Shown piece after piece: positions 44,583 through 54,080 of a stretch of 64,000 nucleotides of DNA. The notes below the pieces were generated by a model. It did no database searches. It saw nothing but the letters and a program-made list of their open reading frames with translations, and was not told where the DNA came from. The stretch is from Methylotenera_A sp046598525 (GTDB lineage: Bacteria; Pseudomonadota; Gammaproteobacteria; Burkholderiales; Methylophilaceae): assembly GCA_046598525.1 (NCBI GenBank), contig JBKJIJ010000008.1, positions 186,001-250,000 on the forward strand, given 5' to 3'. How positions within the stretch are numbered: the first letter of the stretch is position 1; each line of letters opens with the position of its first letter. The translations under genes were made by a program, and so were the position numbers.

Positions 44583-45737
44583 CTAACCAATATTAAGCTG
44601 GCTGCGTGCAATTAACGCTGTATTTAGGAGCGCTTGTTTATCTTGCACTTTCAAACGTCCAATCACGGTAAAGTGGCCCATTTTTCTTGCTTTGCGTGGC
44701 TCTTCTTTGCTATATAAATGTAGTTTAAGATTATTATGCGCCAAAGCTTTATCCCAAGCTGGCTCTACACCGCTAACCCAGCTATCACCCAAAATATTCA
44801 CCATCACCGCATTGCTATGCAAACCAGAATCACCTAACGGCAAGCCAGTCAATGCGCGCACTTGTTGCTCAAATTGATTGGTCACGCAGGCATCAAGTGT
44901 GTAATGGCCCGAATTATGCGGGCGCGGCGCAATTTCATTTACCAGCAACTGTTTGCCTACCACAAAAAATTCAACGCCTAACGCGCCAACATAATCCAGT
45001 TTTTCAGCTAACTTTTTCGCCAGCTCTTGCGCGTTGGCTTTAACCACCTCACTGCAGCGCGCCGGCACAATGCTAATATCTAAAATGCCATTAAGATGGC
45101 TATTTTCAGCAGTCGGGAAAGCAGCAATATTGCCTTGTGCATCGCGCGCTAATACTACAGAAACCTCTAAATCAAGCGGCAACATTTGTTCTAATACGCA
45201 AATTTCTTGCTTAAAGCTGGTAAAAGCTTGTTGCGCTTCGGCTTGATTCTTAACCCGCGCCTGACCTTTGCCATCGTAACCAAAACGCGCTACTTTCAAA
45301 ATAGCAGGGTATAAATCGCTATCATCTGCTGGCAAATCATTCATGGTATTAATGACGGCAAAAGGCGCCACTGGCAAGCCAGCTTGTTTAATAAAGTTTT
45401 TTTCTAATACGCGATTTTGCGCAATGGCCACACAAGCCGCACTGGGGCGCACTGTCACGCGTTCAGCCAATTGTTCTAACGTGCTAGCGGGAACATTCTC
45501 AAACTCAGTGGTTACCGCTTGGCAGGTTTCTGCCATTTGTTTTAGGGCGCTGGCGTCATCATAATTGGCGCATAAATGCACATCGGCAATTTTGCCCGCT
45601 GGGCTATTTGCGTCAGGATCTAAAACCGTGACTTTATAGCCTAATTCATGCGCGGCAGTCACAAAAAAGCGACCTAACTGGCCGCCGCCTAACATACCCA
45701 GCATGGCTGGCGCATTAATAGTGTTGCTGATTGTCAT
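44583..45737 (-). CDS. purK: N5-carboxyaminoimidazole ribonucleotide synthase
   Basis: ATP-grasp enzyme of purine synthesis that carboxylates AIR to N5-CAIR. It has GMLGGGQLGRFF at the start, ATP-grasp blocks (YPAILKVARFGYDGKGQ, VEFFVVGKQLLVNEIAPRPHN) and 384 residues. It overlaps purE by four bases (ATGA) and converges on rpsT. Confidence 0.95.
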   Translation of the reverse strand: MTISNTINAPAMLGMLGGGQLGRFFVTAAHELGYKVTVLDPDANSPAGKIADVHLCANYDDASALKQMAETCQAVTTEFENVPASTLEQLAERVTVRPSAACVAIAQNRVLEKNFIKQAGLPVAPFAVINTMNDLPADDSDLYPAILKVARFGYDGKGQARVKNQAEAQQAFTSFKQEICVLEQMLPLDLEVSVVLARDAQGNIAAFPTAENSHLNGILDISIVPARCSEVVKANAQELAKKLAEKLDYVGALGVEFFVVGKQLLVNEIAPRPHNSGHYTLDACVTNQFEQQVRALTGLPLGDSGLHSNAVMVNILGDSWVSGVEPAWDKALAHNNLKLHLYSKEEPRKARKMGHFTVIGRLKVQDKQALLNTALIARSQLNIG

Positions 45738-46228
45738 GGTTTCTCACTTAGCTCCATTGCGTGCACTTTTTCACTTTGTTTGGTTCTGAATTCGGCTAAT
45801 TTTTTCGCTAAATCAGCGTCTTGGTTCGCCAAAATTGAAATGGCAAATAAGCCGGCATTCGCCGCACCCGCATCACCAATAGCAAAGGTGGCAACTGGTA
45901 TGCCTTTTGGCATTTGAACAATTGATAATAATGAATCTTGACCTTGCAAATGCTTAGAAGGCACAGGCACGCCCAATACTGGCAAGGTGGTTTTAGCCGC
46001 AACCATACCCGGCAAATGTGCGGCGCCACCAGCGCCTGCGATAATAATTTGGTAGCCATTTTTTTGCGCGTTTTCGGCAAAGGCAAACATCAAATCTGGC
46101 GTACGATGCGCAGAAACCACTTTAGCTTCATAAGGCACACCAAAATCGGCCAGCATTTGTGCGGCATTTTTCATCACAGGCCAATCACTATCGGAACCCA
46201 TGATAATGGCGACTTTTGGTTTACTCAT
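45734..46228 (-). CDS. purE: N5-carboxyaminoimidazole ribonucleotide mutase
   Basis: Converts N5-CAIR to CAIR. Conserved IMGSDSDWPVM, SAHRTPD, and AGAAHLPGM-type loop (here GAGGAAHLPGMVAA). 164 residues. Its TGA stop overlaps the purK ATG. It heads the purEK pair. Confidence 0.95.
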   Translation of the reverse strand: MSKPKVAIIMGSDSDWPVMKNAAQMLADFGVPYEAKVVSAHRTPDLMFAFAENAQKNGYQIIIAGAGGAAHLPGMVAAKTTLPVLGVPVPSKHLQGQDSLLSIVQMPKGIPVATFAIGDAGAANAGLFAISILANQDADLAKKLAEFRTKQSEKVHAMELSEKP

Positions 46229-46280
46229 TGATTATTACCCTTCTTAATAGCTGGCATTATGACCACAACTTAGCTTAATC

Positions 46281-46308
46281 CGTCATTACCGCGTAGGCGG
46301 GTATGACG
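46281..46308. repeat. REP-like hairpin CGTCATTACC...GGTATGACG
   Basis: CGTCATTACCGCGTAGGCGG then GTATGACG. It lies between purE and proB; on the plus strand it is followed by ATTTTTT, on minus by no T-run. Confidence 0.65.
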
Positions 46309-46319
46309 ATTTTTTGGTT

Positions 46320-47441
46320 TTAAACTAAAATTAAATTATCACGATGAATCAATTCAGACTCTTCAACATAACCTAAAATACTTTCAATTTCACTGCTGGA
46401 TTTGCGCTTAATACGGCTGGCATCGTTTGAATGATAATTCACAATACCGCGCGCCACTTCAACGCCAGCTTCATTCACACACGCTACCACATCGCCACGC
46501 TCAAAACTGCCTTGCACATCAATCACGCCAATTGGCAGCAAACTTTTGCCGTCGGTTTTAAGCACTTTTACCGCGCCTGCATCCAACACCAACTTGCCGC
46601 CTAAACGTAAATGATCAGCCAACCATTGTTTCTTGGCTAATGTTTTCATTTGCGTGGCTTTTAAATGCGTGCCAATGGCCTCACCCGCGCTTAATCGCAG
46701 CAATACATCTGGCTCACGCCCGGATGCGATAATGGTGTGTGCGCCACTTTTAGCAGCACGTTTAGCGGCCAAAATTTTAGTCAGCATGCCGCCAGTGCCT
46801 ACATTGCTGCCGGCGCCGCCTGCCATTTTTTCTAATTCTAAATTGCCAGCGGTTTCAAAATTGATAAATTGCGCGGTTTTATCTTTGCGCGGATCCGCCG
46901 AATACAAACCTTGCTGATCGGTTAAGATTACCAGTGTATCGGCTTCGATCAAGTTGGCGACCAATGCGGCCAGCGTATCGTTATCGCCAAAGCGAATCTC
47001 TTCCGTCACCACGGTATCATTTTCGTTGATGATTGGGATTACGTTTAAATCGAGTAAGGTTTTTAAGGTGCTGCGCGCGTTTAAATAACGCTTTCTGTCG
47101 GCCAAATCTTCATGCGTGAGTAATAACTGTGCGGTGTGCAGGCCATGTTGCGCAAAACAGCTTTCATACATTTGCACTAAACCCATTTGCCCAACTGCAG
47201 CGGCGGCTTGTAGCTCGTTTATTTCTACAGGGCGCTTTTTCCAGCCAAGCCGCTGCATGCCTTCTGCCACCGCGCCGCTTGAAACCAGCACCACTTGCTT
47301 GCCAAGTTTCACCAGCTCACTAATTTGCGCCGCCCACGCCGCAATCGCCGCCCTATCTAAGCCTTCACCATTGTTGGTGACAAGGCTAGAGCCGACTTTT
47401 ACGATTAATGTTTTGGAATTAATCAGTAATGATTGGCTCAT
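46320..47441 (-). CDS. proB: glutamate 5-kinase
   Basis: First step of proline synthesis. Amino-acid-kinase domain (LIVKVGSSLVTN, VSSGAVAEG, NENDTVV, GGMLTKILAAKRA) followed by a C-terminal PUA domain. 373 residues. It overlaps obgE by 23 bases, fitting the rplU-rpmA-obg-proB order of betaproteobacteria. Confidence 0.95.
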   Translation of the reverse strand: MSQSLLINSKTLIVKVGSSLVTNNGEGLDRAAIAAWAAQISELVKLGKQVVLVSSGAVAEGMQRLGWKKRPVEINELQAAAAVGQMGLVQMYESCFAQHGLHTAQLLLTHEDLADRKRYLNARSTLKTLLDLNVIPIINENDTVVTEEIRFGDNDTLAALVANLIEADTLVILTDQQGLYSADPRKDKTAQFINFETAGNLELEKMAGGAGSNVGTGGMLTKILAAKRAAKSGAHTIIASGREPDVLLRLSAGEAIGTHLKATQMKTLAKKQWLADHLRLGGKLVLDAGAVKVLKTDGKSLLPIGVIDVQGSFERGDVVACVNEAGVEVARGIVNYHSNDASRIKRKSSSEIESILGYVEESELIHRDNLILV

Positions 47442-48525
47442 TTTTAACTTGCTCTTGTGGTTCTTTTTGGTCTATTACCGAGTCTTTTATTTCAGAATCT
47501 TCTATTTCGATTTGCGCTTTTTTAACCGCATCCAGATGGTCCATCATGGCGTAGGTTAGCTCTTTACAGCCAACGCCGCTAATGGCAGAAATCGCAAATA
47601 CTGGGTCTGTCCAGCCATAATCTTTGACGAATTTTTTAACCATGTCTTTGCTATCTTGCAGCATATCGGTTTTATTTAATACCAACCAACGCGGCTTGTT
47701 ATAAAGCTCTTCATCATATTTTTTTAGCTCATTCACAATCGCTTTAGCCTCAGCGACAGGATCAGTCGCTTCGTCAAACGGCGCAATATCCACCAAGTGC
47801 AATAGCAATGAAGTGCGCGCTAAATGGCGTAAAAATTGATGCCCTAAACCTGCACCTTCAGCCGCGCCCTCAATTAAACCTGGCACATCTGCAATTACAA
47901 AGCTGCGCTCTGAATCCACGCGAACCACACCCAAATTAGGGTGCAACGTGGTAAATGGATAATCGGCCACTTTTGGTTTTGCAGCAGAAACAGAGCGAAT
48001 AAAGGTGGATTTACCAGCGTTTGGCATGCCTAACAAGCCAACATCGGCCAGCACTTTAAGCTCCATGTACAGCTCAAACTCTTCACCTGGCTCACCTTTT
48101 GTGCATTGGCGCGGTGAGCGATTGATAGAAGATTTGAAATGCACATTTCCTAAACCGTTATTGCCGCCTTTTGCCAGCATCACTTTGCGGCCGTGCGTGT
48201 CTAAATCGACAATCATGCGCTCTGTGGCTTTATCTGAAATAACGGTGCCAACCGGCACGCGCAAAATGGTATCTTCACCTTTTGCGCCATAACATTCTGC
48301 ACCGCGACCGTTTTCACCACGCTGACCACGGAAAGTACGCGTATAGCGATAATCAACTAGGGTGTTGATGTTGCGGTCTGCAATGGCGTAAATTGAGCCA
48401 CCTTTGCCACCATCACCACCATTCGGCCCGCCCATCGGCTCATATTTTTCGCGCCTAAACGTAGCAACGCCGTTACCGCCGTCACCTGCGTAAACCTTAA
48501 TGGTTGCTTCATCAATAAATTTCAT
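47419..48525 (-). CDS. obgE: GTPase ObgE/CgtA
   Basis: Ribosome-associated GTPase. Gly-rich Obg fold (GGDGGNGV-type: AGDGGNGVATFRREK, GGPNGGDGGKGG) then G domain with GMPNAGKSTF, DVPGLIEGA and NKTD. 368 residues. The upstream 262-bp region to rpmA contains a 16-bp inverted-repeat element and the rpmA terminator, so obgE may have its own promoter. Confidence 0.95.
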   Translation of the reverse strand: MKFIDEATIKVYAGDGGNGVATFRREKYEPMGGPNGGDGGKGGSIYAIADRNINTLVDYRYTRTFRGQRGENGRGAECYGAKGEDTILRVPVGTVISDKATERMIVDLDTHGRKVMLAKGGNNGLGNVHFKSSINRSPRQCTKGEPGEEFELYMELKVLADVGLLGMPNAGKSTFIRSVSAAKPKVADYPFTTLHPNLGVVRVDSERSFVIADVPGLIEGAAEGAGLGHQFLRHLARTSLLLHLVDIAPFDEATDPVAEAKAIVNELKKYDEELYNKPRWLVLNKTDMLQDSKDMVKKFVKDYGWTDPVFAISAISGVGCKELTYAMMDHLDAVKKAQIEIEDSEIKDSVIDQKEPQEQVKNEPIITD

Positions 48526-48539
48526 TCGAATACCTTTGT

Positions 48540-48684
48540 AAACTTATTTTTTAAGCGCATCGCCAACAGATTCAACATCATGTTGCGCGTCACTCAAAGT
48601 CCTCACTTAGCCTAAGTTGCAAGCGTATGTACGCTCCGGCTTTTCGCCCCATGCGCCTTGCGCTGCATCTTAAAAAATAAGTTT
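48540..48684. repeat. 145-bp element with 16-bp terminal inverted repeats (GTAC family copy 2, inverted)
   Basis: AAACTTATTTTTTAAG (48540-48555) is inverted at 48669-48684. Inside, read on minus, lie AAGGCGC, GCGTACATACGC and GCGCAAC, matching the repeats at 14.5 and 56.4 kb. Confidence 0.7.
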
Positions 48685-48740
48685 CTAGACGCGTTTGCAT
48701 TATGCACAGAGCAGTCATTCTAAATCATTTAACCTAAAAA

Positions 48741-48769
48741 CAAAAAAGCCCCATCAAACGATGAGGCTT
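48741..48769 (-). terminator. terminator of rplU-rpmA
   Basis: On minus AGCCTCATC-gttt-GATGGGGCT (one G-T pair) is followed by TTTTTTG, shortly after the rpmA stop. Confidence 0.85.
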
Positions 48770-48787
48770 TAATGAGATTACTTTAAC

Positions 48788-49045
48788 TTAAACAGCAACA
48801 ATACTTACAGTGTGGCGTCTTAAAGCACCTTTGATTGCAAATGTTACTTTGCCTTCAATTTTTGCAAATAGTGTGTGATCTTTACCCATGCCAACGTTTT
48901 CGCCAGCGTGCATTTTAGTACCGCGTTGACGCACAATGATGCTGCCTGCGCTAACAACTGTTTCACCAAATGCTTTAACACCTAATCGTTGTGAGTGTGA
49001 ATCGCGACCGTTACGTGAACTACCGCCTGCTTTTTTGTGTGCCAT
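48788..49045 (-). CDS. rpmA: 50S ribosomal protein L27
   Basis: 85 residues with MAHKKAGGSSRNGRDS and KAFGGE-type (KAFGETVVSAGSIIVRQRGT) segments. L27 reaches the peptidyl-transferase centre with its N-terminus. The start codon is certain from the AHKK motif. It follows rplU by about 60 bases, a classic pair. Confidence 0.97.
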   Translation of the reverse strand: MAHKKAGGSSRNGRDSHSQRLGVKAFGETVVSAGSIIVRQRGTKMHAGENVGMGKDHTLFAKIEGKVTFAIKGALRRHTVSIVAV

Positions 49046-49107
49046 GATTTAATCCTTTAATACTTATTTAATGACTTAAATGAATAAGCGTTTAATTAGT
49101 TTGTAAC

Positions 49108-49488
49108 TTAAGCTTCTGCCACTTTGGCCGCTTTTGCTTTAGTTGCTTTTGGCGCTGCTTTTTCGGCAGACGCGCCAGCCGCTAAGATTTCACCAATTTG
49201 AATCTCTGTGAAGCTTTGGCGATGACCTTGCGTTTTACGGTAGTGTTTACGGCGACGAAATTTAAAAATCATCACTTTATCGGCACGACCATGTGAAAGC
49301 ACGGTGGCACTCACTGTAGCACCAGAAATTAATGGTGAACCGATTGTTGTATTTGCGTCGTCAGAGATCATCAACACTTTGTCGATAACCACTGTAGCGC
49401 CAACATCGCCCACAATTTTTTCTACTTTAAGTCTCTCACCGGCAACTACTTTATATTGTTTGCCACCTGTTTTAATTACTGCATACAT
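49108..49488 (-). CDS. rplU: 50S ribosomal protein L21 with C-terminal extension
   Basis: Binds 23S rRNA. MYAVIKTGGKQYKVVAGERL, FKFRRRKHYRKTQGHRQ and the FTEIQI end of the core are standard. About 20 extra residues (EKAAPKATKAKAAKVAEA) follow, so 126 against about 103 usual. The tail is similar in composition to that of S20. Confidence 0.96.
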   Translation of the reverse strand: MYAVIKTGGKQYKVVAGERLKVEKIVGDVGATVVIDKVLMISDDANTTIGSPLISGATVSATVLSHGRADKVMIFKFRRRKHYRKTQGHRQSFTEIQIGEILAAGASAEKAAPKATKAKAAKVAEA

Positions 49489-49738
49489 GATTTAAGCCTT
49501 GCTTCAACACGTTCAAATGAATCGCGCATTATACTTAAATAAACCTACATTGCAAACCTTAAATCACAATTAGTCACATGTTTAATGCATTCAAAAAACT
49601 TGCATTGCATTGAATGCCAGTCTTGACTGAATAGATTGCCTGTCTTAACTGAATAGATTGCAAGTGATGAATATAGACGGCGATTGCCTGTGTTAAAATA
49701 TGGCACATTATATTAGCTTTTTATTATTGGCGCATCGC

Positions 49739-50707
49739 GTGGCTTTAAACCCTATTCAATCATCCATTTCGCTTGATATGCAAGCAGTCGACACGGTTAT
49801 TCGTAACTCTCTTTATTCTGAAGTTAGTTTGATTAATACGATTGGCGAACACATCATTAACGGTGGCGGCAAACGTCTGCGGCCCGCACTGGTGTTGCTT
49901 TCTAGCGGCTTGTTTAGCCCTATTCAATCGCCACATCATCAATTAGCCGCCATTGTAGAATTTATTCATACCGCTACTTTATTGCATGATGACGTTGTAG
50001 ATGAATCGGCAATGCGGCGCGGTAAAAGCACCGCCAATCATTTATTTGGTAATGCAGCCAGCGTTTTGGTGGGCGATTTTTTATATTCGCGCGCTTTTCA
50101 AATGATGGTGCAATTAAAAAATATGCGCGTGATGGAAATTTTATCCGAAGCCACCAATGTGATTGCCGAAGGCGAAGTTTTACAGCTACTTAATATCCAT
50201 AATGCCGATGTTACTGAGCAACAATATTTAAAAGTGATTCATTATAAAACGGCTAAATTGTTTGAAGCCGCCATGCGTTTAGGTGCGGTGATAAATGATG
50301 CATCTAGGCAAGATGAAGACGCATTGGCGCTATACGGCATGAAGCTAGGCACAGCGTTTCAACTAGTGGATGATGTGCTGGATTTAAGCGGCGACCCTGA
50401 TAAGATTGGCAAAAATTTAGGCGATGATTTAAGTGAAGGCAAGCCAACACTGCCTTTGCTATACGCCATGCAAAACAGCTTGCCAGAACAAGCGGAAACC
50501 TTGCGTAAAGCCATTAAAGCGGGTGGTTTAGATGATTTGGATAAGGTATTAGCGGCGGTAAAAGCCACGCAGGCCAATGAATACGTATTAAAGCTGGCGA
50601 AACAAGAATCGCTAGAGGGATGCGCCGCAATTGCGCATTTCCCTGATTCTATTTACAAGCAATCGCTGCTGGATTTAGCCGATTTCGCAGTGACGCGTAA
50701 CTTTTAA
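49739..50707 (+). CDS. ispB: octaprenyl diphosphate synthase-like polyprenyl synthetase
   Basis: Trans-prenyltransferase making the ubiquinone side chain. Aspartate-rich motifs LHDDVVDE and LVDDVLD, with GGKRLRPAL. I prefer the GTG at 49739 (MALNPIQSSI...). An in-frame ATG at 49700 adds a leader unlike the family and an ATG at 49778 (MQAVDTVIR) is also possible. Divergent from rplU, the usual placement. The exact chain length is not readable. Confidence 0.9.
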   Translation: MALNPIQSSISLDMQAVDTVIRNSLYSEVSLINTIGEHIINGGGKRLRPALVLLSSGLFSPIQSPHHQLAAIVEFIHTATLLHDDVVDESAMRRGKSTANHLFGNAASVLVGDFLYSRAFQMMVQLKNMRVMEILSEATNVIAEGEVLQLLNIHNADVTEQQYLKVIHYKTAKLFEAAMRLGAVINDASRQDEDALALYGMKLGTAFQLVDDVLDLSGDPDKIGKNLGDDLSEGKPTLPLLYAMQNSLPEQAETLRKAIKAGGLDDLDKVLAAVKATQANEYVLKLAKQESLEGCAAIAHFPDSIYKQSLLDLADFAVTRNF

Positions 50708-50833
50708 AACGCCTCACCAAGTTAAAAACAAGTTAACTAGCCTTAAATTGAATTAAGCCGAAGTTTTAATAAACCTTAAATTCAAAAAATCTTACTTTTA
50801 AAGTTTTACTTTTAAAGTCCTGATTTTAAACTC

Positions 50834-51247
50834 TTAATTTAAAGTAATCGGCTCGCCGCTTTCAGCATTAAAATAACTTAAATGCGCGCAATCGCTAGTG
50901 CCATTGGTCAATGTGCCGTCAAAAAGCGCTGTGCCGTCCACATCTACTACCGCGTAACCATTATGGTAAAGCGTTACTTCGGCCAGTTTTTGCGCCAATT
51001 TAGAAGCGCTGGTTTTGTTTTTAGCGTGATCATGCTTATTCAATTCGCGCAGCGCAAAGCTAATGCAAGTTTCGGCTTCGTCTTCGCCATACACTTCCCA
51101 CTGCTTGCCACCGGTTAATTGTTTTAACCAGCCCGGCAAATCTACTTCTACACGGCAAATAATCGGCTCATCCCAAGCAGGATGATCAATATTGTTCAGC
51201 TCGATTAATTCTCTGGTATTAATTAATGTTTCTTTTTGGTTGTTCAT
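50834..51247 (-). CDS. hypothetical protein
   Basis: Not recognised. 137 residues, no signal or membrane segment. It holds an acidic, mixed alpha/beta sequence (WEVYGEDEAETCISFALRE) and an AVVDVDGTALFDG stretch. A good ribosome-binding site (TAGGAAAT) precedes the ATG. It converges on ispB and diverges from pilD. Codon use looks like the neighbours, so it is probably a real lineage gene. Confidence 0.7.
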   Translation of the reverse strand: MNNQKETLINTRELIELNNIDHPAWDEPIICRVEVDLPGWLKQLTGGKQWEVYGEDEAETCISFALRELNKHDHAKNKTSASKLAQKLAEVTLYHNGYAVVDVDGTALFDGTLTNGTSDCAHLSYFNAESGEPITLN

Positions 51248-51436
51248 ATTATTTCCTAAACGTTTTACTACAACATCTAATTACTACATGGCGGCTAAAC
51301 GTTTTATTACAAGCAATTTTAGCGCCAATTGCGTAATTCCTAGCAACTAATAAGCGCTTACCAAGTTGCACACTTGGTTTAACGATGCGATGATATGCTT
51401 AGTTTACCTTAACTTTATGACTCATTTGGGGACAGT

Positions 51437-52306
51437 ATGTTTGATTTTTTAATGCCAATTTCGGATTTATTGCGTAGCGAGCCGACTGTATTTATGACAC
51501 TTTCTGTCATATTAGGGCTTTTGGTGGGCAGTTTTCTTAATGTGGTGATTCATCGCTTGCCCAAAATGATGGAACGCGAATGGCATGCCAACTGCCTTGA
51601 GCTTCAAGGTAAAGAAATCCCCGAACAAAGTAAATACACCATTGTAACTCCACGTTCAGCCTGCCCTAACTGTGGGCACCAAATCAGTGCGCTAGAGAAT
51701 ATTCCAGTCATTAGTTATCTGTTTTTACGCGGAAAATGCAAAGGCTGCAAAACAAAAATAAGTTTGCGCTACCCATTAATCGAAGCGCTATCTGGCGCGC
51801 TAATTGGCGCCGCGGCATATCATTACGGCTACACTTATTCCGCGCTATTTGCGTTTATCTTTATATTTGCCTTAATCACACTTACTTTTATTGATTTTGA
51901 TACGCAATTATTGCCAGATGACATCACCCTGCCATTGCTATGGTTAGGGCTATTATTCAATCTAAATGGCGGTTTTACCGATTTAAAATCGGCGGTCATT
52001 GGCGCCATGCTGGGTTATTTAATTTTGTGGAGCGTGTATTGGCTATTTAAATTGGTCACTGGCAAAGAAGGCATGGGCTATGGCGATTTTAAATTGCTAG
52101 GCGCAATTGGCGCTTGGTTTGGCTGGCAATTATTGCCTGCGGTTATTTTGCTTAGCTCAGTGGCGGGCGCGTTAATTGGCATTGGCTTAATTGTATTTAA
52201 AGGCACTGGCCGTAGCACAGCCATTCCATTTGGGCCATTTTTAGCGCTGGGCGGCATTGCGGCCTTATTTTTTGGCCAACAATTAGCGGCGTTTTATTTA
52301 GGCTAG
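51437..52306 (+). CDS. pilD: type IV prepilin peptidase
   Basis: Inner-membrane aspartic peptidase and N-methylase that processes type IV pilins and pseudopilins. It has the four-Cys cytoplasmic loop (CPNCGH...CKGCK), catalytic Asp residues in IDFDTQLLPDD and GMGYGDFKLL, and about eight hydrophobic segments. 289 residues. It heads pilD-coaE-zapD-yacG, the common proteobacterial order, with coaE two bases downstream. Confidence 0.95.
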   Translation: MFDFLMPISDLLRSEPTVFMTLSVILGLLVGSFLNVVIHRLPKMMEREWHANCLELQGKEIPEQSKYTIVTPRSACPNCGHQISALENIPVISYLFLRGKCKGCKTKISLRYPLIEALSGALIGAAAYHYGYTYSALFAFIFIFALITLTFIDFDTQLLPDDITLPLLWLGLLFNLNGGFTDLKSAVIGAMLGYLILWSVYWLFKLVTGKEGMGYGDFKLLGAIGAWFGWQLLPAVILLSSVAGALIGIGLIVFKGTGRSTAIPFGPFLALGGIAALFFGQQLAAFYLG

Positions 52307-52308
52307 GT

Positions 52309-52926
52309 ATGACCGTTATTGCTTTAACAGGCGGAATTGGCAGCGGCAAATCAGAAGCCGCCAAGATTTTTGCTGAACTGGGCGTGCCAGTCACCGATGT
52401 TGATGTGATTTCGCACCAACTAACAGCCGCTAATCAGCCGCTAGTTAAAGAAATAGAAGCCCAATTTGGCAGTGAATATATAACGCCAGAAGGCGCCATG
52501 AACCGGCCTGCCATGCGCGATTTGGTGTTTAGCGACAAAAATGCACTAGCTAAATTAAACGCTATTTTGCACCCCGCTGTTTATGCAGAAGCTGTTGCGC
52601 AAATGCAGCAACAAGCAGATTCGCTTTATCAAATAGTGGTGATTCCGCTGTTATTTGAAAGCCCGCGTTATTTAAAACACATTAACCGTATTTTATTGAT
52701 TGATTGCGATGAAAAAACGCAAATTGCACGCATTAAAAATCGCAGCCAATTATCTGAAGCGCAAATTATGGCCATTATTAACGCGCAAACGCCTAGGCAA
52801 AAACGTTTAGAGCTAGCTGATGATGTGATTGAAAATAACGAAAATGTGGAAAATTTACGTAAAAAAATATTATCAATTCACGAAAATTACATTAATACTT
52901 GCATACTTAGCAAAACAATCTCATAA
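52309..52926 (+). CDS. coaE: dephospho-CoA kinase
   Basis: Final step of CoA synthesis: phosphorylation of dephospho-CoA. P-loop GGIGSGKSE, DVDVISHQL and PLLFES are present. 205 residues. It sits two bases after pilD. Confidence 0.95.
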   Translation: MTVIALTGGIGSGKSEAAKIFAELGVPVTDVDVISHQLTAANQPLVKEIEAQFGSEYITPEGAMNRPAMRDLVFSDKNALAKLNAILHPAVYAEAVAQMQQQADSLYQIVVIPLLFESPRYLKHINRILLIDCDEKTQIARIKNRSQLSEAQIMAIINAQTPRQKRLELADDVIENNENVENLRKKILSIHENYINTCILSKTIS

Positions 52927-52973
52927 TCTGCTTCAATTTAACTCTATAAGTAAGCAGACTTTAATCCCACAAG

Positions 52974-53732
52974 ATGTCTAGCTACGAATTTCCATTTAAC
53001 GAACGCATCCGCACACTTTTACGATTAGAAGACCTCTTTTCTAAAGTGTTGCTCAATGTTGATTCCAAACATCAACATAATCACCACAGCGCCCTTATTT
53101 CCTTGTTACAAATGCTGGATATTATCGATCGCGCCGATCTTAAAATGGATTTGGTGCAAGAATTAGACCGACAGCGTGCGTCCATGCAAAATTTACGTGG
53201 TAATCCTGTTATTGCAGAATCCGTTTTAGACAAAATACTCAAACAAATTGGCGCCTGCTCTACCACTTTAAGAAGCGATAGCGCCAAGCTGGGCCAGCAT
53301 CTGCGCGAAAATGAGTGGTTAATGAGCATTAAGCAACGCGCTGGCATACCTGGCGGCGTGTGTCAATTTGATATTCCTTCGTATCACCACTGGCTTAATC
53401 TGGATTGCGCCAAGCGCAGGCAAGATTTTGATAACTGGCTGGCCAAATTAATGCCCATGTACGATGCCATTAAAACCATTTTGCATATTTTGCGTGGTAG
53501 CGGTGTGGCGACTAAACACCATGCCGATAGCGGCTTTTTTCAGCAAATGTTAGGCGGCGCTAAACCAGCACAAATGCTGATTATTCAAATGGCAGACGAT
53601 TGCCCTTGTTTTCCTGAAGTCAGCGCGAATAAATACGCGATTAATGTGCGTTTTAACGGCCTAGATTTTGTGCAAAAACCCAAGCAATGTGACCATTCCA
53701 TTGATTTCACCATCACGCTTTGCAATCTGTAG
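52974..53732 (+). CDS. zapD: cell division protein ZapD
   Basis: Cytoplasmic FtsZ-bundling factor. Conserved start YEFPFNERIRTLLRLEDLF, the helical centre and the beta-rich CPCFPEVSANKYAINVRF end are clear. 252 residues. Same strand as coaE and yacG. Confidence 0.94.
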   Translation: MSSYEFPFNERIRTLLRLEDLFSKVLLNVDSKHQHNHHSALISLLQMLDIIDRADLKMDLVQELDRQRASMQNLRGNPVIAESVLDKILKQIGACSTTLRSDSAKLGQHLRENEWLMSIKQRAGIPGGVCQFDIPSYHHWLNLDCAKRRQDFDNWLAKLMPMYDAIKTILHILRGSGVATKHHADSGFFQQMLGGAKPAQMLIIQMADDCPCFPEVSANKYAINVRFNGLDFVQKPKQCDHSIDFTITLCNL

Positions 53733-53807
53733 TTTTGTAATCGGTTAAATTCGCAATCTGTAATCCAGCTAATCTATAATACGGCATACCAATTTAGGAA
53801 TTGCCAA

Positions 53808-53996
53808 ATGTCAGAAGTAAGTCCCCGTCTAGTTGCCTGCCCTCATTGCAAAAAAATGATTGAATACAGCATCAATAATAAATTTCGCCCTTTTTGCTCA
53901 GAGCGTTGCCAGTTAATTGATTTGGGCGATTGGGCTAACGAAAATTATAAAATTCCTGACAATTCACCGCCTACCTTGGATGATGAATTAAATTAA
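53808..53996 (+). CDS. yacG: DNA gyrase inhibitor YacG
   Basis: 62-residue zinc-binding protein that binds GyrB. The four-Cys pattern CPHCKK...FCSERC and the LIDLGDWANENYKIP motif are diagnostic. It follows zapD, completing the pilD-coaE-zapD-yacG set. Confidence 0.95.
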   Translation: MSEVSPRLVACPHCKKMIEYSINNKFRPFCSERCQLIDLGDWANENYKIPDNSPPTLDDELN

Positions 53997-54080
53997 AATC
54001 ACAGCTAAATGTTGAGTTTATGCAATTATGTTGATACATACTTGTCATTTAAATATGAATTAATAAGGCTGACCAATATC

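Noticed and set aside
50780..50825. Direct repeats of ACTTTTAAAGT
   Set aside because: AT-rich, two short copies only; likely chance between convergent genes.
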